This document shows, piece after piece, positions 7,344-16,274 of a DNA stretch of 64,000 nucleotides. The DNA comes from Candidatus Acidianus copahuensis (GTDB taxonomy: Archaea; Thermoproteota; Thermoprotei_A; Sulfolobales; Sulfolobaceae), in the NCBI RefSeq assembly GCF_000632495.1, contig NZ_JFZT01000039.1:52501-116500 (forward strand), in the 5' to 3' direction. The notes beneath the pieces are model-generated. The model was not told the origin of the DNA. It was given only the letters and a program-made list of their open reading frames with translations, and did no database searches. Positions within the stretch are counted from its first letter, which is position 1; every line of letters starts with the position of its first letter. Both the position numbers and the translations under genes were made by a program.

Positions 7344-8372
7344 TTAAGATATCGATTCCAAGCTTTTGTGTTTTCCTTCGCTTTTGACAAGGTCTATTAG
7401 TAACACTTCCCCTTTAATAGATGACAACTTCTCCCTTAGTTCTTGGAAGTCCCTCGCCTCTACGTAAACGTCATAGAGTTTTTCATACACTTTTTCTCCG
7501 ATTGGTTCAGTCGAGTAAACCAGAAGTCTGTAAACCCTCTTTATTGGTCTCATCCCCATAATTACTCCTATTTCCCTCCCTGAGATTTCCCTAACCTTCC
7601 TCATAATATATCCACTAACTTCTATCGAGTCCTCATTTCTTTCAGTTATGATAGGATATTTGTCAAGAATTCTGACCTCTGAAGGTTCAACAAATGGGAC
7701 CATAACCTTGGATTTAAGTCCTTCCTCTAATGATGTATCTGAGTACCACGAAGAGATAGTTACCCTTCTGCTCAGCCTAGAGTAAAGGTAAAGGTTAAGC
7801 CTCCTTTTCTCTACAAGGTAAATTTGTCTTGTCTCGACGTCATAAACTATCTCCACATCAGCGTTATCAATGCATGGAGGAAAACCCTCAGCTGAAAGCC
7901 TTTTACCTACCTCTCTTCTTATCTCGTTCTTAATGCTCTCGTAATAAATTAAACTATTTTCCATGGCAAACTCTCTTTCCCTTTCCCTTAGTTCGTCGGA
8001 TAACCTAACGCCCAATACATAATTTACTTTACTTTCCTTAAGGTAGGATAAAGCCTTTATAAAGAAGTCTTCTTCGAACTCTTTTATAAAAGACCCACAC
8101 AAATAACAAGACCTGTTTTGAAAAGAATCGGAGAAGTAGTTCTCATAAACGCCGGAATAATCTCTCCCAATATTATAGAAAACATCCTTAAGTTCCTCTA
8201 AGTCGCCAAACTCATGATCTTTTATTTTCCTGTCCAATTCCATTACCAAAGAAATCTTTATCGCTTTTCCCCTTTCCTTATCTGAGAGCTTATAACCTAA
8301 CTTCGCAAAGCATCTGCCTAAACAGCTATCGCAAAGGGGATACCTCTTGAGTAGATCAAACGCCTTGTCCAG
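7344..8372 (-). CDS. Pus10-like protein with THUMP region; catalytic motif not found
   Basis: Pus10 makes pseudouridine 54/55 in archaeal tRNA. Two zinc knuckles are present, CDSCLGRC near the N-terminus and CYLCG about 60 residues on, followed by the RNA-binding THUMP-type region and YSRLSRR. The first knuckle lies upstream of the first canonical start (TTG at 8249). Between that TTG and the upstream in-frame stop there is no ATG, GTG or TTG. A CTG at 8372, downstream of an AGGAGG tract inside srp54, would give 342 aa and a family-like N-terminus. The start is therefore inferred. The usual GREDxD catalytic motif is absent, and residues in that area read VRILDKYPIITERN. It overlaps the srp54 stop by about 17 nt. 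The protein may be a tRNA-binding derivative without synthase activity. Confidence 0.7.
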   Translation of the reverse strand: MDKAFDLLKRYPLCDSCLGRCFAKLGYKLSDKERGKAIKISLVMELDRKIKDHEFGDLEELKDVFYNIGRDYSGVYENYFSDSFQNRSCYLCGSFIKEFEEDFFIKALSYLKESKVNYVLGVRLSDELREREREFAMENSLIYYESIKNEIRREVGKRLSAEGFPPCIDNADVEIVYDVETRQIYLVEKRRLNLYLYSRLSRRVTISSWYSDTSLEEGLKSKVMVPFVEPSEVRILDKYPIITERNEDSIEVSGYIMRKVREISGREIGVIMGMRPIKRVYRLLVYSTEPIGEKVYEKLYDVYVEARDFQELREKLSSIKGEVLLIDLVKSEGKHKSLESIS

Positions 8373-9705
8373 AAAGTTTTCCGAAGAGTTTTTCGACGTC
8401 CTTCTTCCTCCTCCTTATCATCTTAAGAGTTTTTTGCATCATATTAAAGTGCTCTACCATTTCCTTAACCTCTTCAACCTCAACTCCAGCTCCAATTGCT
8501 ATTCTCCTCATTCTAGACTTGTCCATTAAAGACGGATCGTCGAGTTCTTGATACGTCATAGAATTCATTATCGCGATCCACTTCCTCATTTTTTCTTCCC
8601 CAATCTTTAACTGATCGTCAGATACTTGTCCAAAGATTCCAGAACCTGGCAAGAGCTGGAAAACCTTGGATAGAGGTCCCATCTTTCTTAAAGCGTTAAT
8701 CTGATCGTACAAATCTCTAAAAGTTAGTTTTCCCTTACCAGACATCACTTCTTCCATTTTTTTCTGTACGTTTTCGTAGTTCTCAATCTCTTTGAACTTT
8801 TCTAGGATTGTCTCTACGTCGCCCATACCAAGTATTCTAGCAACAAACCTCCTAGGATTAAATACTTCTAATTCGTCCGTCTTTTCTCCAGTTCCAATAA
8901 ACTTTATTATAGCTCCAGTAGCTGCAACTGCAGAAAGAGCCCCCCCACCTTTTGCAGTTCCATCCATTTTAGTTATTATTATAGTACCGATTTTAGTTGC
9001 TTGATGAAATCTAGAGGCTAAATCAAAGGCTTTCTGACCTATTGACGCATCTATAACCAGAGTAACTTCATCAGGTTTTATTGCGTCGTAAATATTCTTC
9101 ATTTCCTCTAGGAGCTTAACTTCCTCTCCATAACCATGTCTTCCAGCAGTGTCCACAATAATTATCTCTTTCTTTTCCTGAAGGAATTTCTCTAAACCTC
9201 TTTTAGATATACCAACAGCATCGTTGCTTCCAGGTTCACCATATACATCTACTTTAATTTGATCTCCTATTTGCTTTAGCTGTTCTAGAGCAGCAGGTCT
9301 ATATACGTCCGCTCCCACTACTCCTACGTTAAAACCTTTCTTCTTGTAAAAGTATGCCAATTTTCCAGCCGTAGTTGTCTTTCCGGTGCCTTGAACTCCA
9401 ACCAACATGATAATGTAAGGAATTTTATCCGGAATTACCTTGGGCTCAACATCCCCTCCAAAGAGATTAGATAGTTCCTCATAAACTACTTTTATGAACC
9501 ATTCCCTTCTCTCTATTGTAGAAGGCGGTTTTTCATTCTTTAACCTTTCCTTAATCTTGTTTGTTAACGTCATCACTAGTTGTACTTTAACGTCAGAAGA
9601 GATTAGTGACTTCTGCAGATCTTTTATAAAATCGTCAACGGCTTTATCATAAGAAGAAGATCCAGTTAAAAATTTTCTTACAGAATCCTTTAAATTATCT
9701 AACAT
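8356..9705 (-). CDS. srp54: Signal recognition particle 54 kDa protein (SRP54)
   Basis: The GTPase of the signal recognition particle binds signal peptides on ribosomes and delivers them to FtsY at the membrane. N domain at residues 1-90, G domain with P-loop GVQGTGKTTTAGK (103-115), DTAGRHG and TKMDGTAKGG, then a Met-rich M domain from about 300 for signal peptide and 7S RNA binding. The 449 aa length is typical. It starts immediately after the aIF5A stop with no gap and runs into the Pus10-like gene, so the three form an operon. Confidence 0.97.
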   Translation of the reverse strand: MLDNLKDSVRKFLTGSSSYDKAVDDFIKDLQKSLISSDVKVQLVMTLTNKIKERLKNEKPPSTIERREWFIKVVYEELSNLFGGDVEPKVIPDKIPYIIMLVGVQGTGKTTTAGKLAYFYKKKGFNVGVVGADVYRPAALEQLKQIGDQIKVDVYGEPGSNDAVGISKRGLEKFLQEKKEIIIVDTAGRHGYGEEVKLLEEMKNIYDAIKPDEVTLVIDASIGQKAFDLASRFHQATKIGTIIITKMDGTAKGGGALSAVAATGAIIKFIGTGEKTDELEVFNPRRFVARILGMGDVETILEKFKEIENYENVQKKMEEVMSGKGKLTFRDLYDQINALRKMGPLSKVFQLLPGSGIFGQVSDDQLKIGEEKMRKWIAIMNSMTYQELDDPSLMDKSRMRRIAIGAGVEVEEVKEMVEHFNMMQKTLKMIRRRKKDVEKLFGKLSGQGV

Positions 9706-10101
9706 TTACTTTACCCTTACAATTTTTCTTCTCCCCATTATAGACCAATACTCTACCTCTGCTCCTGGTCTTACTTTTGAGGCTAAGTCTTCCTCTTTTG
9801 GTCTCTCAATATCGAAAGTTTCGTAAGTGTCTAGATCCATTAATTGAATCTTCTCATTCATATCAGCTAGAATTTGACCCACATGTTTCTCTATGACTGG
9901 AATCTCTATTTGCTCATCAACCGGAGCCATAAGAGTCTTCTTAGATCCAGTAAAGATGCTGATTGCGACTATATTAGCTTTAGCCGCGCCATGTTTTCCA
10001 GTCTTAGCCTTAGAGACCTCAACTACTCTACAAGGTTCTCCATCTATTACAACGTAATTACCTTCTTTTAAGTCGCCCACTTTAGCGTAATTTACTCCCA
10101 T
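9706..10101 (-). CDS. eif5a: Translation factor aIF5A (hypusine-containing)
   Basis: The archaeal counterpart of eIF5A/EF-P, which relieves stalling at difficult peptide bonds. It is 131 aa long with an SH3-like N-terminal barrel and an OB-fold C-terminal domain. The exposed loop KTGKHGAAK carries the Lys (K36) that is converted to hypusine or deoxyhypusine. The modifying enzyme, deoxyhypusine synthase, is encoded 3 kb away in this window. It is the first gene of the aIF5A-srp54-pus10-like operon and has a TATA-like AT stretch about 30 bp upstream of its ATG. Confidence 0.96.
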   Translation of the reverse strand: MGVNYAKVGDLKEGNYVVIDGEPCRVVEVSKAKTGKHGAAKANIVAISIFTGSKKTLMAPVDEQIEIPVIEKHVGQILADMNEKIQLMDLDTYETFDIERPKEEDLASKVRPGAEVEYWSIMGRRKIVRVK

Positions 10102-10139
10102 GAGTATCCCTTGAAAGTTTCCACATTAATTTTTAACTC

Positions 10140-10199
10140 TTGTGCTCCGAGCTTTGGCCCTTCATCACTCATCAGTACCATACTCTCTTCACAGCAAGC
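10140..10199 (-). ncRNA. Candidate C/D-box sRNA
   Basis: Read on the minus strand, in order: C-like GTGAAGA (10188-10194), ten bases, D' CTGA, three bases, a perfect C' GTGATGA, twelve bases and a D-like CGGA. The flanks CTTGC and GCACAAG can form an imperfect terminal stem. The order fits an archaeal 2'-O-methylation guide, but C and D are one base off consensus. It lies between the divergent starts of aIF5A and a small zinc-ribbon gene. Targets not determined. Confidence 0.4.
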
Positions 10200-10229
10200 T
10201 TATTATTTATCTAAGGATTAAAAGTAGTT

Positions 10230-10379
10230 ATGACTTGGAAAGTGAAGTGTACCTCGTGCGGTACAGAGAGAAACTTAAACATCAGTTTTGACATAGGAAA
10301 ACAAAAGACTATTTACGTTTATTGTCCAGTTTGCAAGAAAAACACTTTTAATGAGATACTCGGATATGTAGAGGAATGA
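10230..10379 (+). CDS. Small zinc-ribbon protein, 49 aa
   Basis: Read directly from the sequence: MTWKVKCTSCGTERNLNISF, then a second knuckle CPVCKKNTF, ending YVEE. The two CxxC pairs 25 residues apart form a zinc ribbon like those of transcription or ribosome-associated proteins. TTATTTAT (10203-10210) sits about 24 bp upstream of the ATG, so the gene is likely leaderless. It is an unrecognised conserved-type small protein. A role in nucleic-acid binding is inference only. Confidence 0.8.
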   Translation: MTWKVKCTSCGTERNLNISFDIGKQKTIYVYCPVCKKNTFNEILGYVEE

Positions 10380-10423
10380 AGAACCCAATAACTTTGAGCG
10401 ATGAAATAACCTGTCTCGTCTGA

Positions 10424-11584
10424 CTAACTTATGAAATCTCCAGTCTGTATCTTCTCGGGGATGTACTGAAAGGCTAAGAATTTCAAACCTTTGCTAGCCA
10501 TAGCCTCTATCTCTAGCTTAGCCTTTTTCTGTAAGAAGTAGGAAATCTCTTCTTGCCAATTCTTAGTCTTAAACCACTGGTAATTCCTAATCTCCATAGC
10601 TCTCTTTATGTCGTAATCCTTTGCTTTTATAATGAAGTTGTTTCTTTCCCTTTCAGTTAAATACGCCTTCTTTTTAGGAGTCCCAAATATGTCCCCCATT
10701 GATACGCCTAAAAACCTAGCTTGAGATGTCGCAAGTCTTTCGCTTTCATAAGATAGATTTATTGAACCTATTCTGAAAACGCTGTAAATGTACCATCCAT
10801 AAGGATCCGCATCTGTGAGTATGTAGACTGGAAGCTTTAACTCTTCGTTTAGCCTCCTGACAAACCTTCTTGTTGCTCTATCTGGCTGTCCAGCACTAGT
10901 TACGAGAATTGCATTATATTTTTTCCAAAATCCTTCCCTATGTAACTGCTGGAAAACTGCGTCCTTCTCTACAACTAGGACGTAGTCTGCCTTAATGTCC
11001 ACTATATCCACTAAGTCAGGAGTAGGCTCAATAGAATAAGCGCCGTGCCCCATCTTACTCAAATCTATAATATCGTTACCGCTTCTTATCCTCATATCAC
11101 CTACAAGTTTTCCCTTTTCCTTGCTAAGAATTAGCATATCTTCCCTAAGCAGAGAAGTCAAGACTTCCACGTCAACGATCACACTATCTGACTCCTTTTG
11201 CTCATCCCAGGTATTTTCCTCATATGTTTTGCCATTAGGAGCTTTTAGTACAATTGAGTGCTTTCCCCTATAGTAGAGGTCACGAATTGTTGGATACTCG
11301 TTATTTATCAAAGCGTCATATATTATACTACCCATCAACGTGGTTTGCATGAATCTCCTTGCTTCATTCAAGTCTAGAAAGTTCCTCTTTACCTTGTTTT
11401 CACCTAATAGAAGAAGCTTTCTTTGCTCGTCATAAACTGTATTCTCCAACGTCCTCCTAGGCATTTCTAAAACTAGGGATTCTCCCTTATTTATCTGATC
11501 TAATATTGAAAGAAACTTTTTCTTTAGAATTTCAGCAGCCCTTTGCCTTGCCTCTTTATCTACCTTAGAAACGAACTCGCTCAT
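10424..11584 (-). CDS. top6A: DNA topoisomerase VI subunit A
   Basis: The DNA-cleaving subunit of the type IIB topoisomerase, a Spo11 relative that relaxes and decatenates DNA by double-strand passage. The winged-helix CAP-like domain holds RDLYYRGK (residues 101-108); the active-site Tyr is in the YY pair. The Toprim domain shows VVEKDAVFQQL and the metal-binding DADPYGWYIYS. The 386 aa length is typical. Its ATG overlaps the top6B stop by 4 nt, giving coupled, equimolar synthesis. Confidence 0.97.
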   Translation of the reverse strand: MSEFVSKVDKEARQRAAEILKKKFLSILDQINKGESLVLEMPRRTLENTVYDEQRKLLLLGENKVKRNFLDLNEARRFMQTTLMGSIIYDALINNEYPTIRDLYYRGKHSIVLKAPNGKTYEENTWDEQKESDSVIVDVEVLTSLLREDMLILSKEKGKLVGDMRIRSGNDIIDLSKMGHGAYSIEPTPDLVDIVDIKADYVLVVEKDAVFQQLHREGFWKKYNAILVTSAGQPDRATRRFVRRLNEELKLPVYILTDADPYGWYIYSVFRIGSINLSYESERLATSQARFLGVSMGDIFGTPKKKAYLTERERNNFIIKAKDYDIKRAMEIRNYQWFKTKNWQEEISYFLQKKAKLEIEAMASKGLKFLAFQYIPEKIQTGDFIS

Positions 11585-13167
11585 AGTGCCTCAACCTTAT
11601 ACATCTTATATTCCTCTGTATCTTTTAGGTCTAATCTTCTTTTAACTACCTCAAAAAGTCTTTCCTCTATTTCCTTTTCGACTTTTACTGCCTCTTCTTT
11701 ATTTCCGTCAACTGCAAAGACTGAAAGAGATCTAGCTACCTCTGGAACATATTTCAAGTAAGTTAACATCTTTCTTTTAGCTTCTTCTTCTTTTTTCTTC
11801 TCTGCCATAAAGATCTTGAGCCTTCTAGCAGTTTCCATTATTCCATTCCTTACCTCCTTCTCTATTTCCTCAACGTCTGCTATGCTCTCCTTTCCAGCGC
11901 TCTTATATGGAACCTTGGTACTACAAAGATGAACCATTACAACTAGAGGTTTGAGATCTTCCTCCACTCCGTATCTCTTCCAATCAATTTCCTCAACCAC
12001 TTTCCATATTACGTCAGACTTCTCATCATAAATTAAAGGTATCTTATTAGCATATCTCAAAACCAGAGGCTCTTCTCCTGGTTGTATATTTCCACCATAA
12101 GCTAAACCTACCTCAACTATGAAAGGATGACCTTGATAAGCCTTGGGCTTTCTAGTTATAGCGTTAACAAACTCCGGAGCAAACACGTTCTTAAGACTTA
12201 ATTCAATCAAATCGGATCCTATAACTGAAAGGGAATCGGGAGATGGAGGTCTGAAACCCTCAAACTTCTTCATTGCCTCAGTAAGCCTTGAAAGTTCATC
12301 ATCCTTTAAACTCTGGATCTTCCTCTCAGGCTTTAGGTTAGCCATCTCTAGGACTTTTAACGCGGTTATTTCGCCAACTCCCTGAAACTCCTTAATTAGA
12401 AAGTCCTTTACAGTGTAGTTATCCCTTTGCTTAGCTATTATGTTCTTAAGAAGTTCTATATCTACACCATATGGATGAGGTTTTACTTCAACTGGTGGTT
12501 TCGGTATCTTATTTGTTAGTCTAGGGTAATAAATCACATTACCCTCAGGATCTTTGAAAAAGAACTCGGCGTAGGGGGCAACTATGTAAGTCCTCTTTAC
12601 GTACTCGTAAATCCTTTGCTTCGATCTCTGCCAGTCTCCAACTAAGTAGAGGCTTACTGATGTACCATGGTATCCCTTTTCGTTAGAAGAGGAAGATCTC
12701 TCATAAATTACAGGTTCATTTTTAGTTACATCGATCTTAAGCTTGAAAAAGTAAGTCCTCTTGGAGTTAAGTGGTGAAGTAATTATCTCAAGAGGTCTTT
12801 CTTGGTACATCTGACTATAGAGCACTGCAGCCTTAACTCCAAGACCATACATTCCCCTAGTCTGTCTTATAACATATTTAGAACTGTAAAGTACCCTCCC
12901 AAATGCTTCTGGGACAACGTGAGGTGGAATTCCTATTCCATTATCCTCTATAGTTACCTTATATATTTGTTTTTGTTGATCAACTAAGTCTATTACGAGT
13001 TTTATACTTGGCAAAATTTCATGGACGTCGGTAGCATCTAAAGAGTTCTCTACAAGCTCTCTTACTGTTTGATAGAGAGCCCTAGCTGGATTTGAGAATC
13101 CGACTAACTCGGGATTTCGCTTAAAGAACTCTGCAGGTGAAATGCTGACAAACTTTTCTGACAACAA
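11581..13167 (-). CDS. top6B: DNA topoisomerase VI subunit B
   Basis: The ATPase subunit of topoisomerase VI. The GHKL ATP-binding fold shows the N-box ELVENSLDATDV (about 37-48), DNGIGI (about 74-79) and GMYGLGVKAA. It continues with the H2TH segment and the transducer domain, which links ATP hydrolysis to gate movement in subunit A. At 528 aa it is full length. It follows deoxyhypusine synthase by 29 bp and probably belongs to the rtcB-dys-top6B-top6A transcript. Confidence 0.97.
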   Translation of the reverse strand: MLSEKFVSISPAEFFKRNPELVGFSNPARALYQTVRELVENSLDATDVHEILPSIKLVIDLVDQQKQIYKVTIEDNGIGIPPHVVPEAFGRVLYSSKYVIRQTRGMYGLGVKAAVLYSQMYQERPLEIITSPLNSKRTYFFKLKIDVTKNEPVIYERSSSSNEKGYHGTSVSLYLVGDWQRSKQRIYEYVKRTYIVAPYAEFFFKDPEGNVIYYPRLTNKIPKPPVEVKPHPYGVDIELLKNIIAKQRDNYTVKDFLIKEFQGVGEITALKVLEMANLKPERKIQSLKDDELSRLTEAMKKFEGFRPPSPDSLSVIGSDLIELSLKNVFAPEFVNAITRKPKAYQGHPFIVEVGLAYGGNIQPGEEPLVLRYANKIPLIYDEKSDVIWKVVEEIDWKRYGVEEDLKPLVVMVHLCSTKVPYKSAGKESIADVEEIEKEVRNGIMETARRLKIFMAEKKKEEEAKRKMLTYLKYVPEVARSLSVFAVDGNKEEAVKVEKEIEERLFEVVKRRLDLKDTEEYKMYKVEAL

Positions 13168-13196
13168 TAGTCCACCGCAGAATAAATATTAAGAAA

Positions 13197-14132
13197 TTAG
13201 CTTAATAAGACTGAAGCCAATATAGGAAGAATAACTGTAGCATCCCCATAAATTACTGTATTTTCTGCATTTTCTTTAATTTTATTCCATGATATTGCCT
13301 CTCTTGGCTTTGCCCCACTTAAACTTCCATCATACTCTTGAGCAGTAGTTAGGTATACTGCGTAATCTAGACCGTCTTTAAACTGATTCCACCATATTGT
13401 ATGATGTTTGCTTATCCCACCACCTATAATGAGAGCCCCAGACTTATTGCAGGAAAATATCATATCCTTTACATTTCTCATATCTTCAAACAGATTAATC
13501 CTAAGACCGTTAAACTGAGATCTAATAAAAAGGTTTGTCCCAAAACTTCCATCTATTACGCCAGGAACGAAAATGGGCACCTTCTTCTCGTAAGCAGATC
13601 TAAGTATTGAGTTATTATCCTTGATTCTCTTGCCAAATTCCCAAAGAAGCTCATAGACAGGCCATTCCTTCTTTTCCTTGATCACATCATCAAGTACCTC
13701 CTTCACTACATCCTCCACCACTTTCCCGTAGGACTCAAAGGGAACTAAGACGTTACCTAACCGATGTATACGCATTTCCCTTAACATATTATCGTCATAC
13801 TCAAAGATACCTTTATAGTATTTACCGCCAAAGCTTCTGGCAATGTCGTGATCTATTGTACCACCAGTTGTTATGATTACGTTAAAGTATCCTCTAGATA
13901 TCATGTCAGCAAATAAGCCTCGCAGGCCAGTAGATACTAGATTTGCAGTAAATGAAATAAACCTCAGATCTGCATCTTTAACCATATCCTTCAAAATTCT
14001 AGAGCCCAGAAAGACCGAGGATGCCGTAAACCCGTGAATCTTCGCTAAAATGTCTAAGTAATTATTTAACCCCTTCAAATCGTCTAACGTGATATCCTGC
14101 ACTTCCTCCTTAAGAATGTCATCCCTATTCAA
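13197..14132 (-). CDS. dys: Deoxyhypusine synthase
   Basis: Transfers the aminobutyl group of spermidine to Lys36 of aIF5A using NAD. Family marks are TANLVSTGLRG, TTGGTIDHDIA, VIDGSFGTNLF, the GGGISKHH segment (about 255-262) and the active-site Lys in ISWNKI near the C-terminus. The 311 aa length is usual for archaea. The substrate gene aIF5A lies upstream of srp54 in this window. Its start overlaps the rtcB stop by 4 nt. Confidence 0.95.
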   Translation of the reverse strand: MNRDDILKEEVQDITLDDLKGLNNYLDILAKIHGFTASSVFLGSRILKDMVKDADLRFISFTANLVSTGLRGLFADMISRGYFNVIITTGGTIDHDIARSFGGKYYKGIFEYDDNMLREMRIHRLGNVLVPFESYGKVVEDVVKEVLDDVIKEKKEWPVYELLWEFGKRIKDNNSILRSAYEKKVPIFVPGVIDGSFGTNLFIRSQFNGLRINLFEDMRNVKDMIFSCNKSGALIIGGGISKHHTIWWNQFKDGLDYAVYLTTAQEYDGSLSGAKPREAISWNKIKENAENTVIYGDATVILPILASVLLS

Positions 14133-15595
14133 CCCTTAGTCACCCCTATTGGTCTTAACCTTAGGACAAGTCTAGCAATGTTTACTTCATCTGCTACTTT
14201 AGCTACTCTATCTACATCCTTATATGCTCCAGGAGCTTCCTCAGCTACAACTCTTCTAGTAGCTGCTTTAACAACTATTCCCTTTTCCTCAAGGTTTTCT
14301 ACTACTGTATTAGTTGGATAGCTCCTTACCGCAGCTTCTCTAGACATCCATCTGCCTGCACCATGAGGAGCGGTGAACCAAGTTCTTCTACCTTCAGGTA
14401 TTCCAGTCATAACATAACTAGCTGTTCCCATACTTCCAGGTATTAGGACAACTTGTCCAGTCTCCCTATGTTCTACGGGAATTTCTTGACTTCCTGGAGG
14501 AAATGCCCTAGTTGCACCTTTCCTATGAACTAGGAGTTTTTCCCTCTTTCCATCAACATCATACTCTTCGATTTTAGCTATATTGTGCGCAACATCGTAA
14601 ATTATGTGAAGGTCTAATTTTTCTGGATCTACTTTAAAGACCTTTCCAAAGCTCTCTCTAACCCAATGAGTTATTAGTTGTCTATTACTCCATGCAAAAT
14701 TTGCTCCTGATACCATAGCATGGAAGTAGTCCTGTCCTTCCCTAGTACTAAAAGGTATTGCCGCTAACTCCCTATCAGGGACTTGTATGTTATACTTCTT
14801 CATTGCCCTTTCCATTATCTGCAGATAATCACTTGCTATCTGATGACCCAGCCCCCTAGAACCTGTGTGTATCATTACCGTTACCTGTCCTTCATGAGTT
14901 ATTCCTAAGGCCTTAGCTATTCTCTCATTGTAAATCTTGTCAACAACTTGAACTTCAAGGAAGTGATTTCCTGCTCCTAATGTTCCTAGTTGAGCTGATC
15001 CACGTTTCTTGGCTATACTACTTACCTTATCTGGCTCTGCTAGATCCCAACTTCCCCTTTGCTCAATATTCTCCATATCCTCAGACCAACCAAATCCTTT
15101 TTCTGTTGCCCATTTGACTCCCTCAGAAAGTACTTTATCAAGCTCAGAAGAAGTAAGCTTAACCTTTCCTTCACTGCCTACTCCACTCGGTACGTTTCTA
15201 TAAATTTCATTAACTAGTTCGTTTAGCTTTGGCTTAACATCGTCATAATCCAAGTTAGTCCTAAGCAATCTAACTCCGCAGTTTATGTCGTAACCTATTC
15301 CACCTGGACTGACAACTCCTCCTTCATCTATTGATGTAGCAGCAATACCACCAATTGGAAAACCGTATCCTTGATGTCCATCTGGAAGGACATAAATGCC
15401 CTCTTTTACTCCAGGCAAACATGCTACATTAGTAGCTTGTTTTAAAGTAAGATCTTGTTTCATCTTCTCTATTAATACATCGTCCGCGAACACTGTAACC
15501 GGTACTCTCATGCAGGACTGTTCAGTCTTTTCTATTCTCCACTCGTATGAGCCTATGCGTTTAACGTTAACGACCATAACTTTCCAAAGTTTCAT
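14129..15595 (-). CDS. rtcB: RNA-splicing ligase RtcB
   Basis: Joins 2',3'-cyclic-phosphate and 5'-OH RNA ends with GTP and Mn2+, the ligation step of archaeal tRNA splicing. Mn-binding residues sit in GYDINCGVR, GAGNHFLEVQ, HTGSRGLGHQ and YDVAHNIA. The His that takes GMP is in the HGAGRWMSR segment. It is 488 aa from this ATG; a second ATG at 15577 begins MVVNVKRIGSYEW, which is equally plausible. A TATA box lies at 15608-15619. The intron in tRNA-Leu of this window is a natural substrate. It is probably the first gene of its operon. Confidence 0.96.
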   Translation of the reverse strand: MKLWKVMVVNVKRIGSYEWRIEKTEQSCMRVPVTVFADDVLIEKMKQDLTLKQATNVACLPGVKEGIYVLPDGHQGYGFPIGGIAATSIDEGGVVSPGGIGYDINCGVRLLRTNLDYDDVKPKLNELVNEIYRNVPSGVGSEGKVKLTSSELDKVLSEGVKWATEKGFGWSEDMENIEQRGSWDLAEPDKVSSIAKKRGSAQLGTLGAGNHFLEVQVVDKIYNERIAKALGITHEGQVTVMIHTGSRGLGHQIASDYLQIMERAMKKYNIQVPDRELAAIPFSTREGQDYFHAMVSGANFAWSNRQLITHWVRESFGKVFKVDPEKLDLHIIYDVAHNIAKIEEYDVDGKREKLLVHRKGATRAFPPGSQEIPVEHRETGQVVLIPGSMGTASYVMTGIPEGRRTWFTAPHGAGRWMSREAAVRSYPTNTVVENLEEKGIVVKAATRRVVAEEAPGAYKDVDRVAKVADEVNIARLVLRLRPIGVTKG

Positions 15596-15949
15596 ACGGG
15601 TTTTTTGATTTATAAATCTACTTAATGATACTGACTTTACATATAAGTAACTATAAGGATTAGGAAGATTTTTATCAAGAATTTCTAGTCTAACTAGAAT
15701 AAATATTTTAATATTTATTATTAATAGTAATATTTAACCAATTTTCAGCTTACAATATTTAATGTAAAACATAAATAACTATTAATTAAGGTATAATATC
15801 AAAATATATTCTTATCTTAAAAGCTAATTGTTTAACAAAGTGAATAGAGGTAAAGTATAAATTCTTGTTCTATAACCTTGAATGAATGAAGAGTGTGGCG
15901 GACACTGAAAAGTGAGGAAAAACCTATTGCGGATCTTCTTAATTCTGCC
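15596..15949. other. Intergenic region, AT-rich, with candidate sRNA
   Basis: The left part carries the rtcB promoter. The middle (about 15640-15850) is low-complexity AT sequence where I see nothing. The right part has a TATA-like GTATAAAT (15855-15862) followed at about 25 bp by the C/D-box candidate. Confidence 0.55.
15880..15940 (+). ncRNA. Candidate C/D-box sRNA
   Basis: In order: C-like ATGAAGA (15886-15892), 12 bases, D' CTGA (15905-15908), three bases, C'-like GTGAGGA (15912-15918), 11 bases and D-like CGGA (15930-15933). A TATA-like box at 15855-15862 would place transcription start just before the C box. Guide lengths fit archaeal C/D sRNAs. C, C' and D each deviate by one base, so this is a moderate call. 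Confidence 0.4.
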
Positions 15950-16189
15950 CTAGATCTTTTTCTTCTTGGCTCTCTCTTCAATTTTTTCCCTTATTTCATC
16001 ATATTTCCTATAAATCTCCCTTAAAGGACTTGAGATACATCCACTGTCAGCGTTTTGTAAAACCTCTTTCAAAAACTTATACGCACATGCCTTACTATGG
16101 AACGTTAGATCCCTCTCGCCTATCCTTAGTATTATACCTTGCCCTTCATTAAATGGTCTACCGCACGTTAAACAAACGTATTTTTCCAT
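15950..16189 (-). CDS. Small zinc-finger protein, 79 aa (TRASH/L24e-like)
   Basis: The N-terminal half has CLTCGRPF and then FHSKACAYKF, a C-x2-C...H-x3-C arrangement like the TRASH or L24e-like zinc fold. The C-terminal half is a highly charged helix ending KIEERAKKKKI. The ATG at 16189 is leaderless, using the AT block at 16207-16226 as TATA. It is divergent from the large helicase. Such small zinc proteins in Sulfolobales are mostly uncharacterised. DNA, RNA or metal sensing is inference. Confidence 0.75.
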   Translation of the reverse strand: MEKYVCLTCGRPFNEGQGIILRIGERDLTFHSKACAYKFLKEVLQNADSGCISSPLREIYRKYDEIREKIEERAKKKKI

Positions 16190-16206
16190 ATCAAAGTGGA
16201 TGGCTG

Positions 16207-16226
16207 AATTTAAATTTTTAAAAATT
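16207..16226. promoter_or_regulatory. Shared AT-rich core promoter for divergent genes
   Basis: A near-palindromic A/T block whose centre lies about 26 bp from the ATG of the 79-aa zinc-finger gene on one side. On the other side it predicts a transcript start near 16244, before the helicase ATG at 16275. It decides the helicase start, because an ATG at 16200 would lie upstream of this transcript. Confidence 0.45.
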
Positions 16227-16274
16227 ACTGGATTGGTTGCTTTAGCATTGGAGCAAAAATATAAGGGAAATAAT

